A stretch of DNA of 64,000 nucleotides from Tretioscincus oriximinensis (GCA_022410635.1 JAJVDF010000227.1:1776204-1840203), one strand, 5' to 3'; counted from the first letter of the stretch, positions 12,801-24,918 are shown. Notes: generated by a model from the sequence alone, not told the origin. Numbers and translations: made by a program.

Positions 12801-13135
12801 AGGCTTGTGAAATGTGTCTAGACTCCTTTCTGTACTGGGCCGTATTCCAGATTTTATTCTGGAATGGGGATTCCATATTTGTATAATATTGCAGACTAAG
12901 GCAATTTTCTTACTCAATTGGGGCGAGATGAGGGAGGTTCTGGCACACGTGTTAAGTGTCTTTCAGCAGTCGTCTCGCAATAAATGCCATTTATCTCAGA
13001 ATAAACTATTGCTGGGATATTCAGGCATCATTCCAGAGAATCTCCGTCTTCTTGTGGCGAACCTCTGTCCTCTCGCAGCCATCCCCTGGCATGTGCACAG
13101 AAGCACGAGAGGTTAAAGTGAGGACGCAGCAGTAG

Positions 13136-13311
13136 CTGTCAAAAAGGACTGCACTGCACTGACTGGCATCTGTTCCTCAGAATAGGAGCCTGCCAACCAT
13201 ATGCTAGTGTAGGCTATGGCAGGCCCAACGGGTTGGCAGGCTCCTATTTCAAGGAACAGCTTGGCTCCTTGTGGATGCAGCCTGACTGCGCAGCACAATC
13301 CTTTTTGACAG
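13136..13311. mobile_element. Foldback element with MITE A inside
   Basis: The outer arms are 13136-13162 and 13283-13311 (CTGTCAAAAAGGA against TCCTTTTTGACAG). They enclose a family A copy (13163-13282) that includes AATAGGAGCCTGCCAACC and GGATGCAGCC. Confidence 0.7.
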
Positions 13312-13330
13312 GTACTCCTGCATTAGAAAA

Positions 13331-13530
13331 TTCTGCCGAAGGAAAGAGGAGGCAGAGGCGGCCGCGTTCTGCTAGCCCCATCCATATGGAGCCTAGTTCT
13401 GGGTAACATTTTGGGCAGAGCTTGGCCATCCACATGCCAAAATGTCCCAAAATGTTACCCAGAACTAGGCTCCGTATAGATGGGGCCAGCAGAATGCGGC
13501 TGTCTCCGCCTCCTCTTTGCTTCAGCAGAA
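13331..13530. mobile_element. 200-bp near-perfect hairpin (85-bp arms)
   Basis: Arm 13331-13415 pairs with 13446-13530 over about 85 bp with roughly ten mismatches. Both contain GGAGCCTAGTTCTGGGTAAC. The 30-nt loop carries the family A block GAGCTTGGCCATCCACATGC, so this is a family A relative with GC-rich arms. Confidence 0.8.
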
Positions 13531-13548
13531 TTTCCTCTGCTTGCTTTC

Positions 13549-13620
13549 GGGGGCTGCTGCTGACAGTTTGGCTTCAAGGAGGTGGCAAACGATCCTCCAA
13601 TGATGACAGCAGCAGCCCCC
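13549..13620. repeat. Inverted repeat with 14-bp perfect arms
   Basis: GGGGGCTGCTGCTG at 13549 pairs with CAGCAGCAGCCCCC at 13607. Confidence 0.8.
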
Positions 13621-13637
13621 AAAAACAGGCAGGGGGG

Positions 13638-13786
13638 CGTTTGTGCACGAGATTGCTCTATTCCAGAATATAGCTTCGTGTGCACAAACGCGATTGCTTT
13701 ATGGTGTGCACAGACACATGATTGCTATATTCTGGAATATAGCTTTATTCCGGTTTTTAGCTTGTCATGTGAACACAGCCTAAGTC
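13638..13786. mobile_element. Foldback related to MITE family B
   Basis: CTATTCCAGAATATAGC (13658) pairs with GCTATATTCTGGAATATAG (13724), and a second pair GCGTTTGTGCACGA / CGTGTGCACAAACGC lies around the left copy. It ends GTGAACACAGC followed by CTAA, the same terminal style as the other MITEs. Confidence 0.65.
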
Positions 13787-14014
13787 TGTATCTAGACTGT
13801 TTGTTTTTTAGTGTCATTTCACTTTATGCCACTATAACGGACTTCCACTTTTATTTCAGTTAGTCTACATGTACAATTATGTTGGTGCTTTTTATGCTTG
13901 AAGTCACACGAGAATTGTGTATGGGCTGTGAAAACTGCCTTTCTCCCTTAAAACTCCCATAGTTCTTTTTATGGTTCCTTTTCTGAGTGGATGATCCATA
14001 TTTCTGTTCAAAAT

Positions 14015-14400
14015 ATATCAGACTTTTAAAAAATTAGTTTTATTTTTACAACATTTCAAACACATTTCTTATTTTACACAAATTTTACATTTTGCAGTGA
14101 GTTGTAGTTTATAACTCCCCACCCTGATACCTGCAAAGTCTGCTATGAGTGTTTTCTACTATCTTCCCAACTTCACTTTTAATCAATATTGCAAATATCA
14201 CATCAATTTTATAATCCTAGTTATCTCCTAACATCTTCTCAATTTTATTCTATTACTAGTTGATAAGCCCGTTGCAGAAAATGCAAGGTGGATTAAAATT
14301 TGGATCCAGCTTAGTTTGAAAGAGCTTCTTCTAGGAAGACTGAAAGTGGATTAAAATTTGGATGTCATTATGGGCCACTTTAAAGAGAATGGGAAACAGG
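14015..14400. mobile_element. Unclassified repeat pieces (LINE-tail-like, then a MITE C-like block)
   Basis: 14015-14260 is T-rich and looks like a reversed LINE 3' UTR. 14272-14380 repeats the phrase GTGGATTAAAATTTGGAT twice, resembling the GGATTAAAATTT terminal block of MITE family C. The class is uncertain. Confidence 0.3.
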
Positions 14401-15580
14401 GAGAGAAGAGGCAAGGGGCAAAGAGGGTAGAGGAAGGGAGGCAAAATATCAAGGGGGGCGGTTAGATGCTCTATTCCTGGAGGGTGAGATAATTGGCTCT
14501 CAGTGCCCTCCCAGGCGGGCAGATACTGGCAGAGGGTTTGTCCAGAAGGTCAGGAGAAGGAAAATGGGGATGGATTGTGAATAGCCCCCCTGAAGGAGAA
14601 GTCATGAGGCAAGGGATGACACCCCCACATCTCCCACCTGTCCCAGCATTTACTCTTGGCTGCTGAACCAGGTCTTATAGGTAGCACATTTCTACCTCTC
14701 TTCTTCCAAGATCCAGTTCATAGATTCTCTAGCTCTGGGGCTATTCAGTGACCTGCTGGTTGGTCAGGAGAGTACCTGCCACCTTCATCTCNCTCTTCAT
14801 CCCCAGACCCCAGGAACAGTGGAAGAGTAAGGCAATTTTACAACAAAGGAGACACAGCAATAGATTAGTTGCTCTGGGGTGAGCTGGGCTGGATGCTTAG
14901 TCCTTGCAGGAGTTTGACCAAGGTGTCTCAGCTGCAGAGGATTACTGCTTTAGTGGATGAGATTTGTTATATAAGAAGAACATCAACTGACTACCTTGTG
15001 GTAGCAAGGTTTTATTTCAATACAGAGGCTCCCAGGGATACTTAAGTTGAGGTCCCTTCCTCCTCACTGAGTGAAAACTCTCCCTGTGGGCTTCTATCCA
15101 AGCAGGAGGCTCAGAGGAGCAATCAGGAACTCCCTGTTATAGTGGTTATGACAACAATGATGATTCATCCTATCATTTACAAAACCCATTAACCCTTTCC
15201 ACTATTCCTTCCAATTGTGTCTAGCATAAATTGCTGTTGTATCCCATCCAGGTTTGTTTGGTCCAGATTATAAGAATTCCTGTGAAGCAGAACTTTCTTA
15301 GCTCCATAGAGCAAAATGTTCTACAAGAGTTTTAAATAGCTGAGGGAAAAACACTGTAAGGTGTTATTAGAGTGCTGCTACAGTGCTATGAACAGCAACA
15401 TTTGTGACAAATCAGTCGCTGTGACACTACCATACTGTTCAAAAAAGTTTGTCTGAGTACAGCCTGTGTCAGTTCCCTACAATCCAGAATAAGTCCTAAT
15501 ATAGAAACGTCTTACATACAGTGCATACCTGGAGATTCCTTATCCTACGTTTCCTTGATAAAATGTTGAGGCAATCAGTT
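14401..15580. other. No gene recognised
   Basis: Moderately GC-balanced sequence with purine-rich stretches at 14400-14460. No family motifs or convincing exons seen. Confidence 0.45.
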
Positions 15581-15880
15581 GTAGAGGCATAGTAGTACAG
15601 TGGTCAAGAGCCCTGGTGTTTCAGCTGAGATACCAAGTTCAAAGCTCTTCTGTCAGCTATGGAGAGGGGTGAGCATCCCCTACTGGCCTTAGCGTCAACC
15701 AGCATAGCTGTTTAAAAGCAAGCATTTGCAAGTAGCTGAATAGATACCATCACAATGTGATGGGAAAAAAGAATGTAAGCCTTCAAAAAACAGCTTTTAA
15801 GACGCTTTGAGTTCTTTCAGGTGAGAAAAATGTGGTATAGACCTTCTCCTCCTCCTCTTCTTCATCTTCATCTTCTTCAG
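15581..15880 (+). mobile_element. tRNA-derived SINE (family T)
   Basis: The head AGTAGTACAGTGGTCAAGAG is tRNA-like (A-box region). The body has GGGGTGAGCATCCCCTACTGG and the tail is (CTC/CTT)n from 15844. It is in the opposite orientation to the copies at 1655 and 2929. Confidence 0.7.
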
Positions 15881-15896
15881 GTCCACGTTCTTACAT

Positions 15897-17027
15897 CTTG
15901 CGTTTGTTCTGGAGTAAGGGATTAGCAGGCAGCTTGGCTTAATGTATTATAAGATTGCATGCCAATTGTTGTGTTTCACTCCAAAGGGGAATTTCCCAGT
16001 GTCCATTTTCAGCTGAAATCTGTTTGCTTTCGGCCATAGTATGAGAGGCCAAGTTTTCTCTTAAGTAGCCTGTGCGTTCCAAATAGTATGTTATCCTTTT
16101 GTTCATCTGGAAGCAGAAAGGAGCTTTGGATTTAAGTACAGTGAAAGAGCAACTGAGCTTTAACCCTAATTATTTTTGGATTGTGCCGTATGTTGTATTT
16201 ATAATTTAAGCTTGCTCTTTTTTTCCTTCTTTTTTTTGGGATGGGGCAAATTACATATGTGAAACAAACCAAGGTGCCTCAACTGCTTCCAATCTTCGGT
16301 GCAGCGCTGAAAGCAAAATTTTGGCTGCATGTAGATTGATACTTTCTTGGATGGATTTCCAGCATATGTTTTCAGTCAAGACAATATTTTCTTTTATGTT
16401 ATGTTATTTAAAAAATCATGTACAATGTTGTTCTGGAGTGCAGCTACTATTCCTATCCTCTTGCTAATTAGAAGATCACAGTACAGGGAATTTGACTTCT
16501 TTTTGCTAAAATAGCAAGTGGAAGAACAAAATACTAAACTGAGAAACATACAGCCAATAATTTCTAACATCAGTCAGATGTAGCCATTATAAGTAGGAAA
16601 TAAAGCAATGAAGATAAAACTGCACTTTAATTTTATTTTATGGCAAGAAAAAGGACCATTTGATCTTTTGATCAAGTCAATCAATTGCTTTGTAATTCTG
16701 AATATTGGATATGCTCACAAGAATGGGATATTCCAATTTAGTTTTGATGAGAGAGAAATAACTTAGTTTTAAGTATTTTTAAAAAAATATAAACAGTCAC
16801 ATATGACCATAAACGCTTATGTTAACTGTACTTCAGTCCTTTTGCAATTCTGTTTGATCCTGTTACAAAATCAGACTACAGTTTGGAGAAGAGGAACATG
16901 GTAAACTTTCAGTTTTTCAACACAGAATCCATGATTTTTTGTATGCGTTTTATCCTAAAGCAAGAATCCTGTTGAGCTGAATACATCACTGCAAGATGAG
17001 AAAAAAACAGAAATTTAAGTAGTCCAT
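15897..17027. other. No gene or repeat recognised
   Basis: AT-rich unique-looking sequence. Confidence 0.5.
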
Positions 17028-17240
17028 GTAGGGAGGAAGAGTTGGGTTTTTTGTTGTTTAGGGTTATATTCTGCCCTACACCCAAAGTCTCAGTACAGAT
17101 CATAGTAAAAAATAAAAAAGGTTAAAATAGGCCAGTCAAAAACAATAGAAGTACCTGTAAGGAGAGGGGATAATTGGCTCAACCAAAGGTAAGGAGGCAG
17201 TCCAGCATTTTGGAGATTAACAAGGGGAAGGCTGCAGTTG
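17028..17240 (-). mobile_element. L2-like LINE fragment
   Basis: The tail block TATTCTGCCCTACACCCAAAG plus AAGTCTCAGTACAG is the reverse of the L2-like 3' end. A second piece of the same LINE (CCAAAATCTGGAAGC) appears at about 17630-17690, after a family F MITE. Confidence 0.5.
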
Positions 17241-17294
17241 CCCGAGGTTTTTCTACTCTGATGGTTTTCCTACCATGATGCCTCTGCCCCTCTT

Positions 17295-17622
17295 ATTAGC
17301 AGAATTTTTGCAATGCATCCAGAAAAAAGGTCATTTGCCCCACAACATTCTTTAGCTGATGTTTTATGAAATTGCCATGTCTCCATACATGGAAGCAAGA
17401 AGCCTTCCTGTATAACAGGATTATGCCAGGAAGAATCACTGACTGAGCATGCTCAGTATTTACTTCCTGGTTCATTGTCCCACTGATTCCACATAAATTT
17501 TGTGTGTTGATTGTTGCAAATATATGAGGGTACCTATGCATGGACCAACTATTGGATAATTCTGGATTTTAACGCAATTGTGCTTTTTAACACGTCGTGT
17601 GAAGGGGGCGAAATGTAGATGC
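17295..17622. mobile_element. MITE family F, between two L2-like fragments
   Basis: It carries the family blocks GATTATGCCAGGAAGAATCAC, TGAGCATGCTCAGTATTTAC and the terminal AACACGTCGTGTGAAGGGGG. Related copies are at 36666 and 37912. Confidence 0.65.
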
Positions 17623-17689
17623 TTGATGCAGGGGCAGACCATTCCAAAATCTGGAAGCTATCACAGAGAAGACCTTTTCTTTATACACT

Positions 17690-17875
17690 ATTTTTCTGAA
17701 CCCAAGCATTTTACATAATCTTCACAAGCAATACCTTGTGAAATAGGAAGGGCTGAGAGACCTCCAAAGAACTGTGACTACCCATGATCACCTAGCCAGC
17801 TTCATGTAGGAATGCAGAATCAACCCAGGAAACTACAAGATAAGAGTCCAACATTCTAAGTTAAAAGCAAGAAGA
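17690..17875 (-). mobile_element. tRNA-derived SINE (family S)
   Basis: The minus-strand copy has blocks GGGCTGAGAGACC, CACCTAGCCAGCTTCATG, then the tRNA-like region GATAAGAGTCCAACATTCTAA. It matches the SINE at 44099. Confidence 0.6.
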
Positions 17876-18302
17876 ACATGTGTACGTCTCACTATTTCCT
17901 CAGACCTGATGGGGAAACAAGTTCAAGTTGCCTATGTGAGCAGTTAACTTGCTCTCCACCCTTGTTTGTGCAGCAATGAGGCAACTGCTTCTCATTATTT
18001 TGATCATGCAAGTACTCTGAAGTGTGTGCATGCTGACCTACACATATATGTGATGGTCATTTTTGCTTTAGATTGACAATGACTAGAAGGAGAAAATGGT
18101 TAACTGTGAGACAGGATCCTGGACTAGCTGGACTGTTCTCTTATCAAAATTAATAAAAGGCATGTGGGAGAGGTCCACATTCCGAAGTATAACGACCAAT
18201 GACAGTGCTCAGAACTTGGCAACCTCCAGAGTCCTGGGTTAGAAATAGCTAAAATGGAGAAACAGGGAAGTAATAAATGGACAGTTCTCTGGGCGGAAAA
18301 AG

Positions 18303-18425
18303 TAGTCATGTTAGTGTAGATTCAGAATGTCTAGCAAGGTGATCTTATAACACCTTAGAGACTAATAAGAAAAAGGTAGGCAGCACGGAATTTCATAGAC
18401 AAGCCTACTTCTTTAGATGCATGTA
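18303..18425 (+). repeat. Interspersed repeat D
   Basis: GTCATGTTAGTGTAGATTCAG, then ACACCTTAGAGACTAATAAG and TTTCATAGACAAGCCTACTTC recur at 60697-61210. I recall similar sequence as a common dispersed repeat in reptiles, but cannot place its class. Confidence 0.5.
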
Positions 18426-18852
18426 TCTCATGCTATGAGACCTCCTTACCAGATAGATTGTACAGCGTTGTTTTTGATGGGGGAAATGGATTTGTCTGGG
18501 TTTTATGTAGTGTGATTATGTAGGCCAGATTTGTAATACATAAAAAGAGCCCTTTTCATATCATGTATGCAATATATATTCTTTTTCTTTCCCAGAATCT
18601 AAGTAGTCAGTCCTCAAGTAGAAGAATATTTGGAATCCCAGACCATTTTGCCGTTAACTCAGTTATAATAAGCAAAAATAAATTAAATAAGAAAATATTG
18701 GACATGAAATCATGAGTTACATGCAGAATTAATATTATTCTATTTCCTGTCTTCTCAAAATTGAAAAAATATAATTTGCCTATCCTGAAGAGCCTATTGA
18801 TTGATTTATGCTAAAGATATGGAATCTAATTAATATTAATTAGCAGTGAATA

Positions 18853-20478
18853 TAAGAACATAAGAACATAAGAAGAGCCATACTGGATAAGGCCACAGCC
18901 CATCAAGTCCAGCATTCTGTGTCACACAGAGGCCCACTAGATGCATCTGGGCAGTCTGAACAGAGGAAGCAAAATATGCACCTTTTCATGACTCCCTGCA
19001 AATGATATCTCAGGAGTCCTGCCTATTGCTCCATCCCGGAGTCAAGATCCAGACATCCATCCTAGTATCCATTTATACCCTTGGTATCCATAAACCTGTC
19101 TAGTCCTGTCTTGAAACTATCCAAGCTGTTAGCTACCACTACCTCTTCAGGAAGTAAATTCCACAGGCTGATGACCCTCTGGGTGAAAAAATACTTTCCT
19201 TTGTCTGTTCTCACTTTTCTTCCCATCAGTTTCAAGGAGTGCCCTCTGGTCCTTGTGTTGTGTGATAGAGAAAACATTTTTTCTCTGTTCACCCTGTCCA
19301 TCCCATGCATGATTTTGTACACTTCAATCAGATCACCTCTCAAATGTCACCTTTCGAGGCTGAAGAGGCCCAGATGTTGCAGCCTGACTTCATAATGGAG
19401 GTGCCCCAGACCCTTGATCATTTTTGTCACCCTTTTCTGCACCTTCTCCAGTTCCAAAATTCTGGTGACCAGAATTGAACACAGTATTCCAAATGTGGCC
19501 TCACCACAGATTTATAAAGAGGCAAAACAACATTTGCTGTCTTGTTTTCGATTCCTTTCCTAATTATCCCCAACATGGAATTTGCCTTTTTTGCTGCTGC
19601 TGCACACTGGGTTGACATTTTCATTGAATTGTCCACGAACACCCCAAGATCCTTTTCTTGCTTGGTCACAGAAAGCTTGGTTCCCATCAGGTGGTAGGAG
19701 TAGTTGGGGTTCTTTGCCCCAATGTGCATGACCTTGCACTTGCTTAAGTTGAAGTGCATTTGCCACTTTGATGCCCACTCACCCAATTTCAATAAATCAC
19801 TCTGGAGTGCCTTACAATCATTTTCAGTTTTCACTACCCTGAACAGTTTGCTGTCATCAGCTAATTTGGCTACTTCACTATTCACCTCGGCATCCAGATC
19901 ATTTATAAATATATTGAAAAGCAAAGGTCCCAGTACAGATCCCTGGGATACCCCACTTCTTACCTCTTTCCACTCAGAGAACTGTCCATTTAATACTACC
20001 CTTTGTTTTCTATCTTTTAGCCAGTTTCCAATCCAGGACAAAGTATGTCCTCTTATACCATGAGTATAGAGCTTTTTAGAAGCCTTTGATGAGGGACTTT
20101 ATCAAAAGCCTTCTGAAAATCTAGATAGACAATATCAACTGGATCCCCTTTATCTACATGTTTGTTAACACTCTCAAAGAATTCTAGCAAGTTGGTAAGG
20201 CATGATTTACCTTTGCAGAAGCCATGCTGAGTTTCATTCAGCAATGCGTGCTTCTCCATGTGTTTAGTAATTTTGTCCTTAATTATGGTTGCCAACACTT
20301 TACCTGGAATTGATGTTAAACTGGTGGGTTTATAATTTCCGGGATTACCCCAGGATCCTTTTTTGAAGATTGGTGTTACATTAGCTACCCTCCAGTCTAC
20401 TGGTGCTATGCCTGATCTTAAGGAAAGATTAAATGTTTTGGTTAGAAGTTCAGCAATTTCAGAGGTAGTGCATTTTCA
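18853..20478 (-). pseudogene. CR1 LINE, 5'-truncated, with decayed reverse transcriptase ORF2
   Basis: The 3' end at 18853 carries AACATAAG repeats (sense TTCTTATG), the CR1 tail signature. Coding pieces on the minus strand are 20298-20053 (K-G-D-P-V-D-I-V-Y-L-D-F-Q-K-A-F-D-K-V-P, RT domain), 20041-19427 (SGVSQGSVLGPLLFNIFIND; active-site L-A-D-D-S-K-L) and 19343-19062 (C-terminal RSPE-like region). A frameshift near 20070 and breaks near 19400 disable it. The catalytic box reads LADDS where the sister copy at 31255 reads FADDT. About 1.6 kb remains of a roughly 4-5 kb element. Confidence 0.9.
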
Positions 20479-20756
20479 AAAAATAAGGTACTTTAAATAA
20501 ACACATTAAATAAACAAAATAATGTGGTGTTTAGAAAGTCAGGAATTGGTTATTTTAAAAAAAACTTTACAATGTCAATTTTTAAAATATAGCAGTTTAC
20601 AATAAAATGACCAAGTAGCACAGGTAACAGCAATAATATTTTGGTTCTAGACATAATCTCAGTAAGAATAAAATCTGCACCACTGGAAGAAAAAGCCATT
20701 TACTTTGTTAAATACATTGGAAACTGAAGCCCAATGCAATCAACTCTTAGAGAGAA

Positions 20757-20837
20757 AGCCCCATACACTAGCATGTAGTTGCCAGGCTCCTATTCCAAGG
20801 GGCAACCCAGAATAAAACTCCATGTGCATGCAGCCAT
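20757..20837. mobile_element. MITE family A, half copy
   Basis: CACTAGCATGTAGTTGCCAG, then GGCTCCTATTCC and CCCAGAATAAAACTCC, ending GCATGCAGCC. One arm only. Family B-like sequence (GTAGCTGGATATTCCAAAAT) follows at 20935-20975. Confidence 0.65.
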
Positions 20838-22505
20838 GGTTTTTCTTTTCACCTACTATTCGATCCTCTTAATGAACATCATCAAGTCTTCTTTCTGCAA
20901 TGCCAGTGACTTAAGTGACATCCAGATGTTACTTGTTCATTCTGTTGTAGCTGGATATTCCAAAATAAAGTCCCCTCAAACCCTGGAGGAAAAAAGTATG
21001 TAGATATCTCTATTCATGAGCAGTTCCAGAACCCCTGAAACATGTTTTGTATTGAAACATTTTAACATATAGCTTTTTCAAAGGACCATATATTTGCTTA
21101 CCCAGGGCAGTTAATGAAGTAGTGGTTTTCCCACTGAGAAACCCTAAGTCAGATTACTTGTAGAACATCCTGTGGGTGAGCGTCATAATTCAGAGCCCCA
21201 AGGAAGGCAAAAGAGCATGCAGGCTGTAATTATAAATAGCCTTGTTCCTGAATGTCAAACTTAAGGCTTTATTGAAACCACTGTATGTACACTATGTACA
21301 TGCATACTTTTGGTTTTGAATCAGACAGATGAAATTCTTCCGCCTTTAACTCATCTGTGAATTTCACAGGAAAATTGTTACATGCCTGAGGGAACATGGT
21401 GCAATTAGAGTAGATCAGAATTACAGTTCATGGAAGAAACAAAAATAGGTGGTGACATTTCAAGCCAACTGTGGTGGAAAGCACTTCAGCAAATACAGAA
21501 GAGGTATGGGAGAAACCAAGCTGAGAACATTATCCTTCAATTTTTAAGAAATATTTTTTATTATATATAACAATAAGAAAATAATACAGCAGATGTTAAA
21601 GAAGCCCAGAAATGTCTGGATCTATCCCTCCAGTAATATATTGGAAATCCAGTAATATATAAGCTGTTGTGCAAAAAAAAGATGTTGACAAGTTGCACAA
21701 AAAAACTATTGGTATATGTATCATTTTGCAAAATGAAATCTTTGAAAAGTAGGAATCCAAAATGTTGTTCATCCTGTAAAATAGAAAGGATTTCTATGCT
21801 TAAGAGACAGAATGATCCACTATAGGGTTGATTTAGGTAGATGTCAAAACGATTTGGTATAATGTATTAGTGATATAATTGATAATCCATTATGTGACTA
21901 CATATGTGGGTTCTTGTTACTAGAAAGCATTGCAAGGTTTTAATTTTTGTATAGTGGTATTAATATGCCTTCTTCTGATTGATTGAGATTTTTGCATACA
22001 TATATTTTATTTTTTTGTAAAAGGATANACTGTAAAAGGCTAAAAATTTGTTAGTACTAAATAAAGAAGTTCAAATGGAATAGATAACAAAATTTGTATG
22101 CTAATTTCAGATATCATAAATACACACTGAAGTTCTGTATGCTAAAATTTGAATTATTGGCTTGACTGGATTCCTAATACGGATATTTTCAAACAGAATT
22201 TTTGTGTTTGGTTTGCTAACATAACAGACACCCATAGATTTTTTTTTTCATTAACAGACAATTCCATCAAACAACCAGCTGCTGCTAAAGAACAACCATT
22301 ATTTCCATTGAAAAAAGTACTTTTTCAGTAGCAAACTCAGCAGATGCAAACTGGTTTTATCAAACTGTTTGTGTCAGTGACCATTGAGACTGGATTGGTT
22401 TGATTGAACAAAACAATGTAAACTTAAGCACAAAGTGGTTTGATGCAAACTTATCCAAGCATAATTAATTCAAGCAAATCTGTGAATGCAAACTGAACTT
22501 TGTAG
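20838..22505. other. AT-rich, no gene recognised
   Basis: Apart from the short family B remnant near 20940, this stretch is AT-rich with many stops and nothing I can classify. Confidence 0.45.
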
Positions 22506-22509
22506 TAAC

Positions 22510-22622
22510 AGTTGTAGCAATAATATATAAAAAATGTAAATTCTGTTTTTACTGTTAACCACGTGAGACCTTCAGGTATAGGGTGGTAAAGAAATGCAAA
22601 TAAATAAATAAAATAATAAAAG
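22510..22622 (+). mobile_element. L2-like LINE 3' tail
   Basis: TAAATTCTGTTTTTACTGTT, then GAGACCTTCAGGTATAGGGT, then an AAATAAATAAATAAAATAAT tail. Confidence 0.6.
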
Positions 22623-22699
22623 CTGATTTTAGATTGCAAGGAAGCTGAATGTATTGAATGTTCTTTGGATGTCCATCCATCATCATATCTGCAGAGTGA

Positions 22700-23118
22700 T
22701 TTAAAGAATTTAAGAGAAGTATATTCAAGATAGGACCAGGGTGAATTCCTTGAAGCTGATGATCAGAAGAGTGAGAACAGATAAAGGAAAGTATTTTTTT
22801 AACCCAAAGGGTCATCGGCCTATGGAATTTACTTCCAGAAGAGGTGGTAGTAGCTAGCAACCTGGATAGCTTTAAGACATGATTAGACAAGTTCATGGAA
22901 GCCAAGGGTATAAATAGCTACTAGGATGGATTTCTTGATGCTGACTCCAAGGTGGAGCGACAGGCATTACTCCTGAAATGCTAATGTNGAGAACAGTTGA
23001 AGATTTTGCCTTCTGTTCCAGACTGCCCAGGTGCAATTGGTGGGCCACTGTCTGAGACTGAATGCTGGACTAGATGGATTCCGGCCCGATTCAGCAGGGC
23101 TCCTCTTATGTTCTTATG
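22700..23118 (+). mobile_element. CR1 LINE 3' end
   Basis: It encodes remnants of ORF2 C-terminus (WNLLPEEVVVASNLDSF-like, 22818-22870) followed by the 3' UTR TGGGCCACTGTCTGAGAC and the end CTCCTCTTATGTTCTTATG. Its 5' part (22700-22780) is rearranged. Confidence 0.8.
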
Positions 23119-24866
23119 GCTTCCCACTTTCTCAGTAAAAAGGTGAAGGGGAGAATCAATCTGCCTTCTAAAAGTGAGTTGGATTTTCTATAGGAACTTG
23201 TTCAATGGAGGAAGCTTTGGAAGAGAAGGAAGAAGACAGCTGGACCCCCTTCCTTTCCCTCCTGACTAATTAGAGAAATGCTGTCTGGGGTTCGAAGTAA
23301 GACAGGTCCTGTGACCTCTGTGTACAATTCCCCGTATTCTATGTAAAGAATTTTATACACTGTATTCTTGGTTTTGCACACTTCTGCTTTTTCCTCATAG
23401 TAATTTTGTAAATATTCAGTAAATTCTGGATCTACCAGTAACTCAGTATTGTTTTAAAGTCATCGATGCATTGATAATTACATCATTTTGTCTCAAGATC
23501 CTTTGAATTATTTTTGTAAATTGATTTCTAACGAGTAGATTTTTATCTAAAAGCAGACACATTTGTTCTTCCTCACCAATTCACTATTCTTAGTCTAGGC
23601 AATTTAGCATTTTCATATGAAGATGTGTCTATAGGTTTTCAAAAAGGAGTTGCAGATCTTTGTTCTTTTCATTTCTGAGCATCTGCAAGCTTTATTCTTT
23701 TGCAGCTTTCCTATGCTATCTTGTTTTGAACATCTTTCTGTTAAATTTCTGTACCTAAAACTGCAGCTTTCTTCGTTTGGTTTTTCCTGTGCCTGCTTCA
23801 GTTTTACAAACAATAATTTCATATATTTAGTTTGAATAACTACTTGGATATTTTCATGTATGTAACCTATTGCTGATGGTGGAGCCATTCTTAACTCTTA
23901 ATTCTACCCCAATACTAATGTCTTACCTTTTCCATATTACATAATATTTCTTTTTGTAAAGGACATCGAAACTTCCTAAGTATCCCACCTCATTACGATT
24001 ATATGTGGGTGATAAAACAGGAGAAATTGTCTAGTAATTGGTAGAACATAACTGAAAAATGAAAGTCTGTATGTCTGTAAATCTGCATGTATAGGAAATA
24101 GATGACCCAAATATTTATGAACCAAAACATTCTCTTTCTGAAACTATGCAATGCCTGTTTTCAGTCAAACCTTGGANGTTTTCAATTCACTTATCTGATT
24201 TNTAACGTGTCCTATCAATCTGTTTTTTGAAAAGGCTTTTGCTTTTCATGAAACGTTAAAANAAAAAAAGGAACGGAAAAGCTCATGATTATATATGCAA
24301 TTATTTATGAATAAGTCATCAACATTCATCAATTTCTTAGTTTATTTTCTTTCCTTTCATCCTTCATTTTTCTCCTTCCTTTCAGCCTTTCTCTCTCTTC
24401 ATTCGTCCTACCATTCTTCCTTTCTGTCTTCTTTCTACCTCCTGTTCTTAGTTTCCGACAATCATCTCACTTACCTACCTANCATTTTTTCTTCCTTACA
24501 TTCTTTCCCCAATTCTTTTTCTTTCTCTTCTCCTTCCCTCTTCTGTTTAGTGGGTTTTTTTAAGTGGATCCCCATTGCCTGGCAGCCTTAGTATACTCTA
24601 GATTGAGGCAACTGCTCTGCCTTCACTTTGTCTGACCCCTGTATCCTACCTTGAAAACAATGCATCTCAAAGTTCTTAAACTGTCCCGTGAACTTTGTGC
24701 TAAATTNTTTGAAAACTTTATTTTTAAAAAATCATGCAAGAAAAGGAATGTTTTTACAAGTTATATCAAGAGGTCAGGGGGGTGAAAGGTGATTGGCAAG
24801 TAGCTTATTCTGTGCATTAGTCTAACACAAATACTTCCTGAAGTATAAAATGCTTTGATCTGCAAG
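23119..24866. other. No gene recognised; long pyrimidine-rich tract at 24340-24560
   Basis: 24340-24560 is strongly C/T-rich (CTTCCTTTC-like imperfect repeats). The rest is AT-rich and unclassified. Confidence 0.5.
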
Positions 24867-24918
24867 CGTACGCACCAGATGTGTGCAGCTGTGATCCATG
24901 TCGCTCAGCTCCTGGAAG
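24867..24918 (+). CDS. Candidate penultimate coding exon of ODAD2 (ARM repeat part)
   Basis: A 52-nt open segment lies between a CAAG acceptor (AG at 24865-24866) and a good donor, GAAG|GTTAGT, at 24918/24919. It reads R-T-H-Q-M-C-A-A-V-I-H-V-A-Q-L-L-E plus one nucleotide. This fits the start of an armadillo repeat, where families typically show N-R-x-x-[ILM]-x-x-A-G-[AV]-I-x-x-L-V-x-L-L. The leftover G joins in phase to an exon starting at 28347 (GC TCT), giving [17 protein letters not shown] with normal ARM helix spacing. The frame is closed upstream by a TAA at 24846. An alternative acceptor at 24877-24878 would shorten the exon to 40 nt. The polypyrimidine tract is weak, so this is a candidate only. 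Confidence 0.5.

Noticed and set aside
19704..20063. Plus-strand open frame over the CR1
   Set aside because: It is the antisense shadow of the CR1 reverse transcriptase, and recurs identically at 32042-32336.
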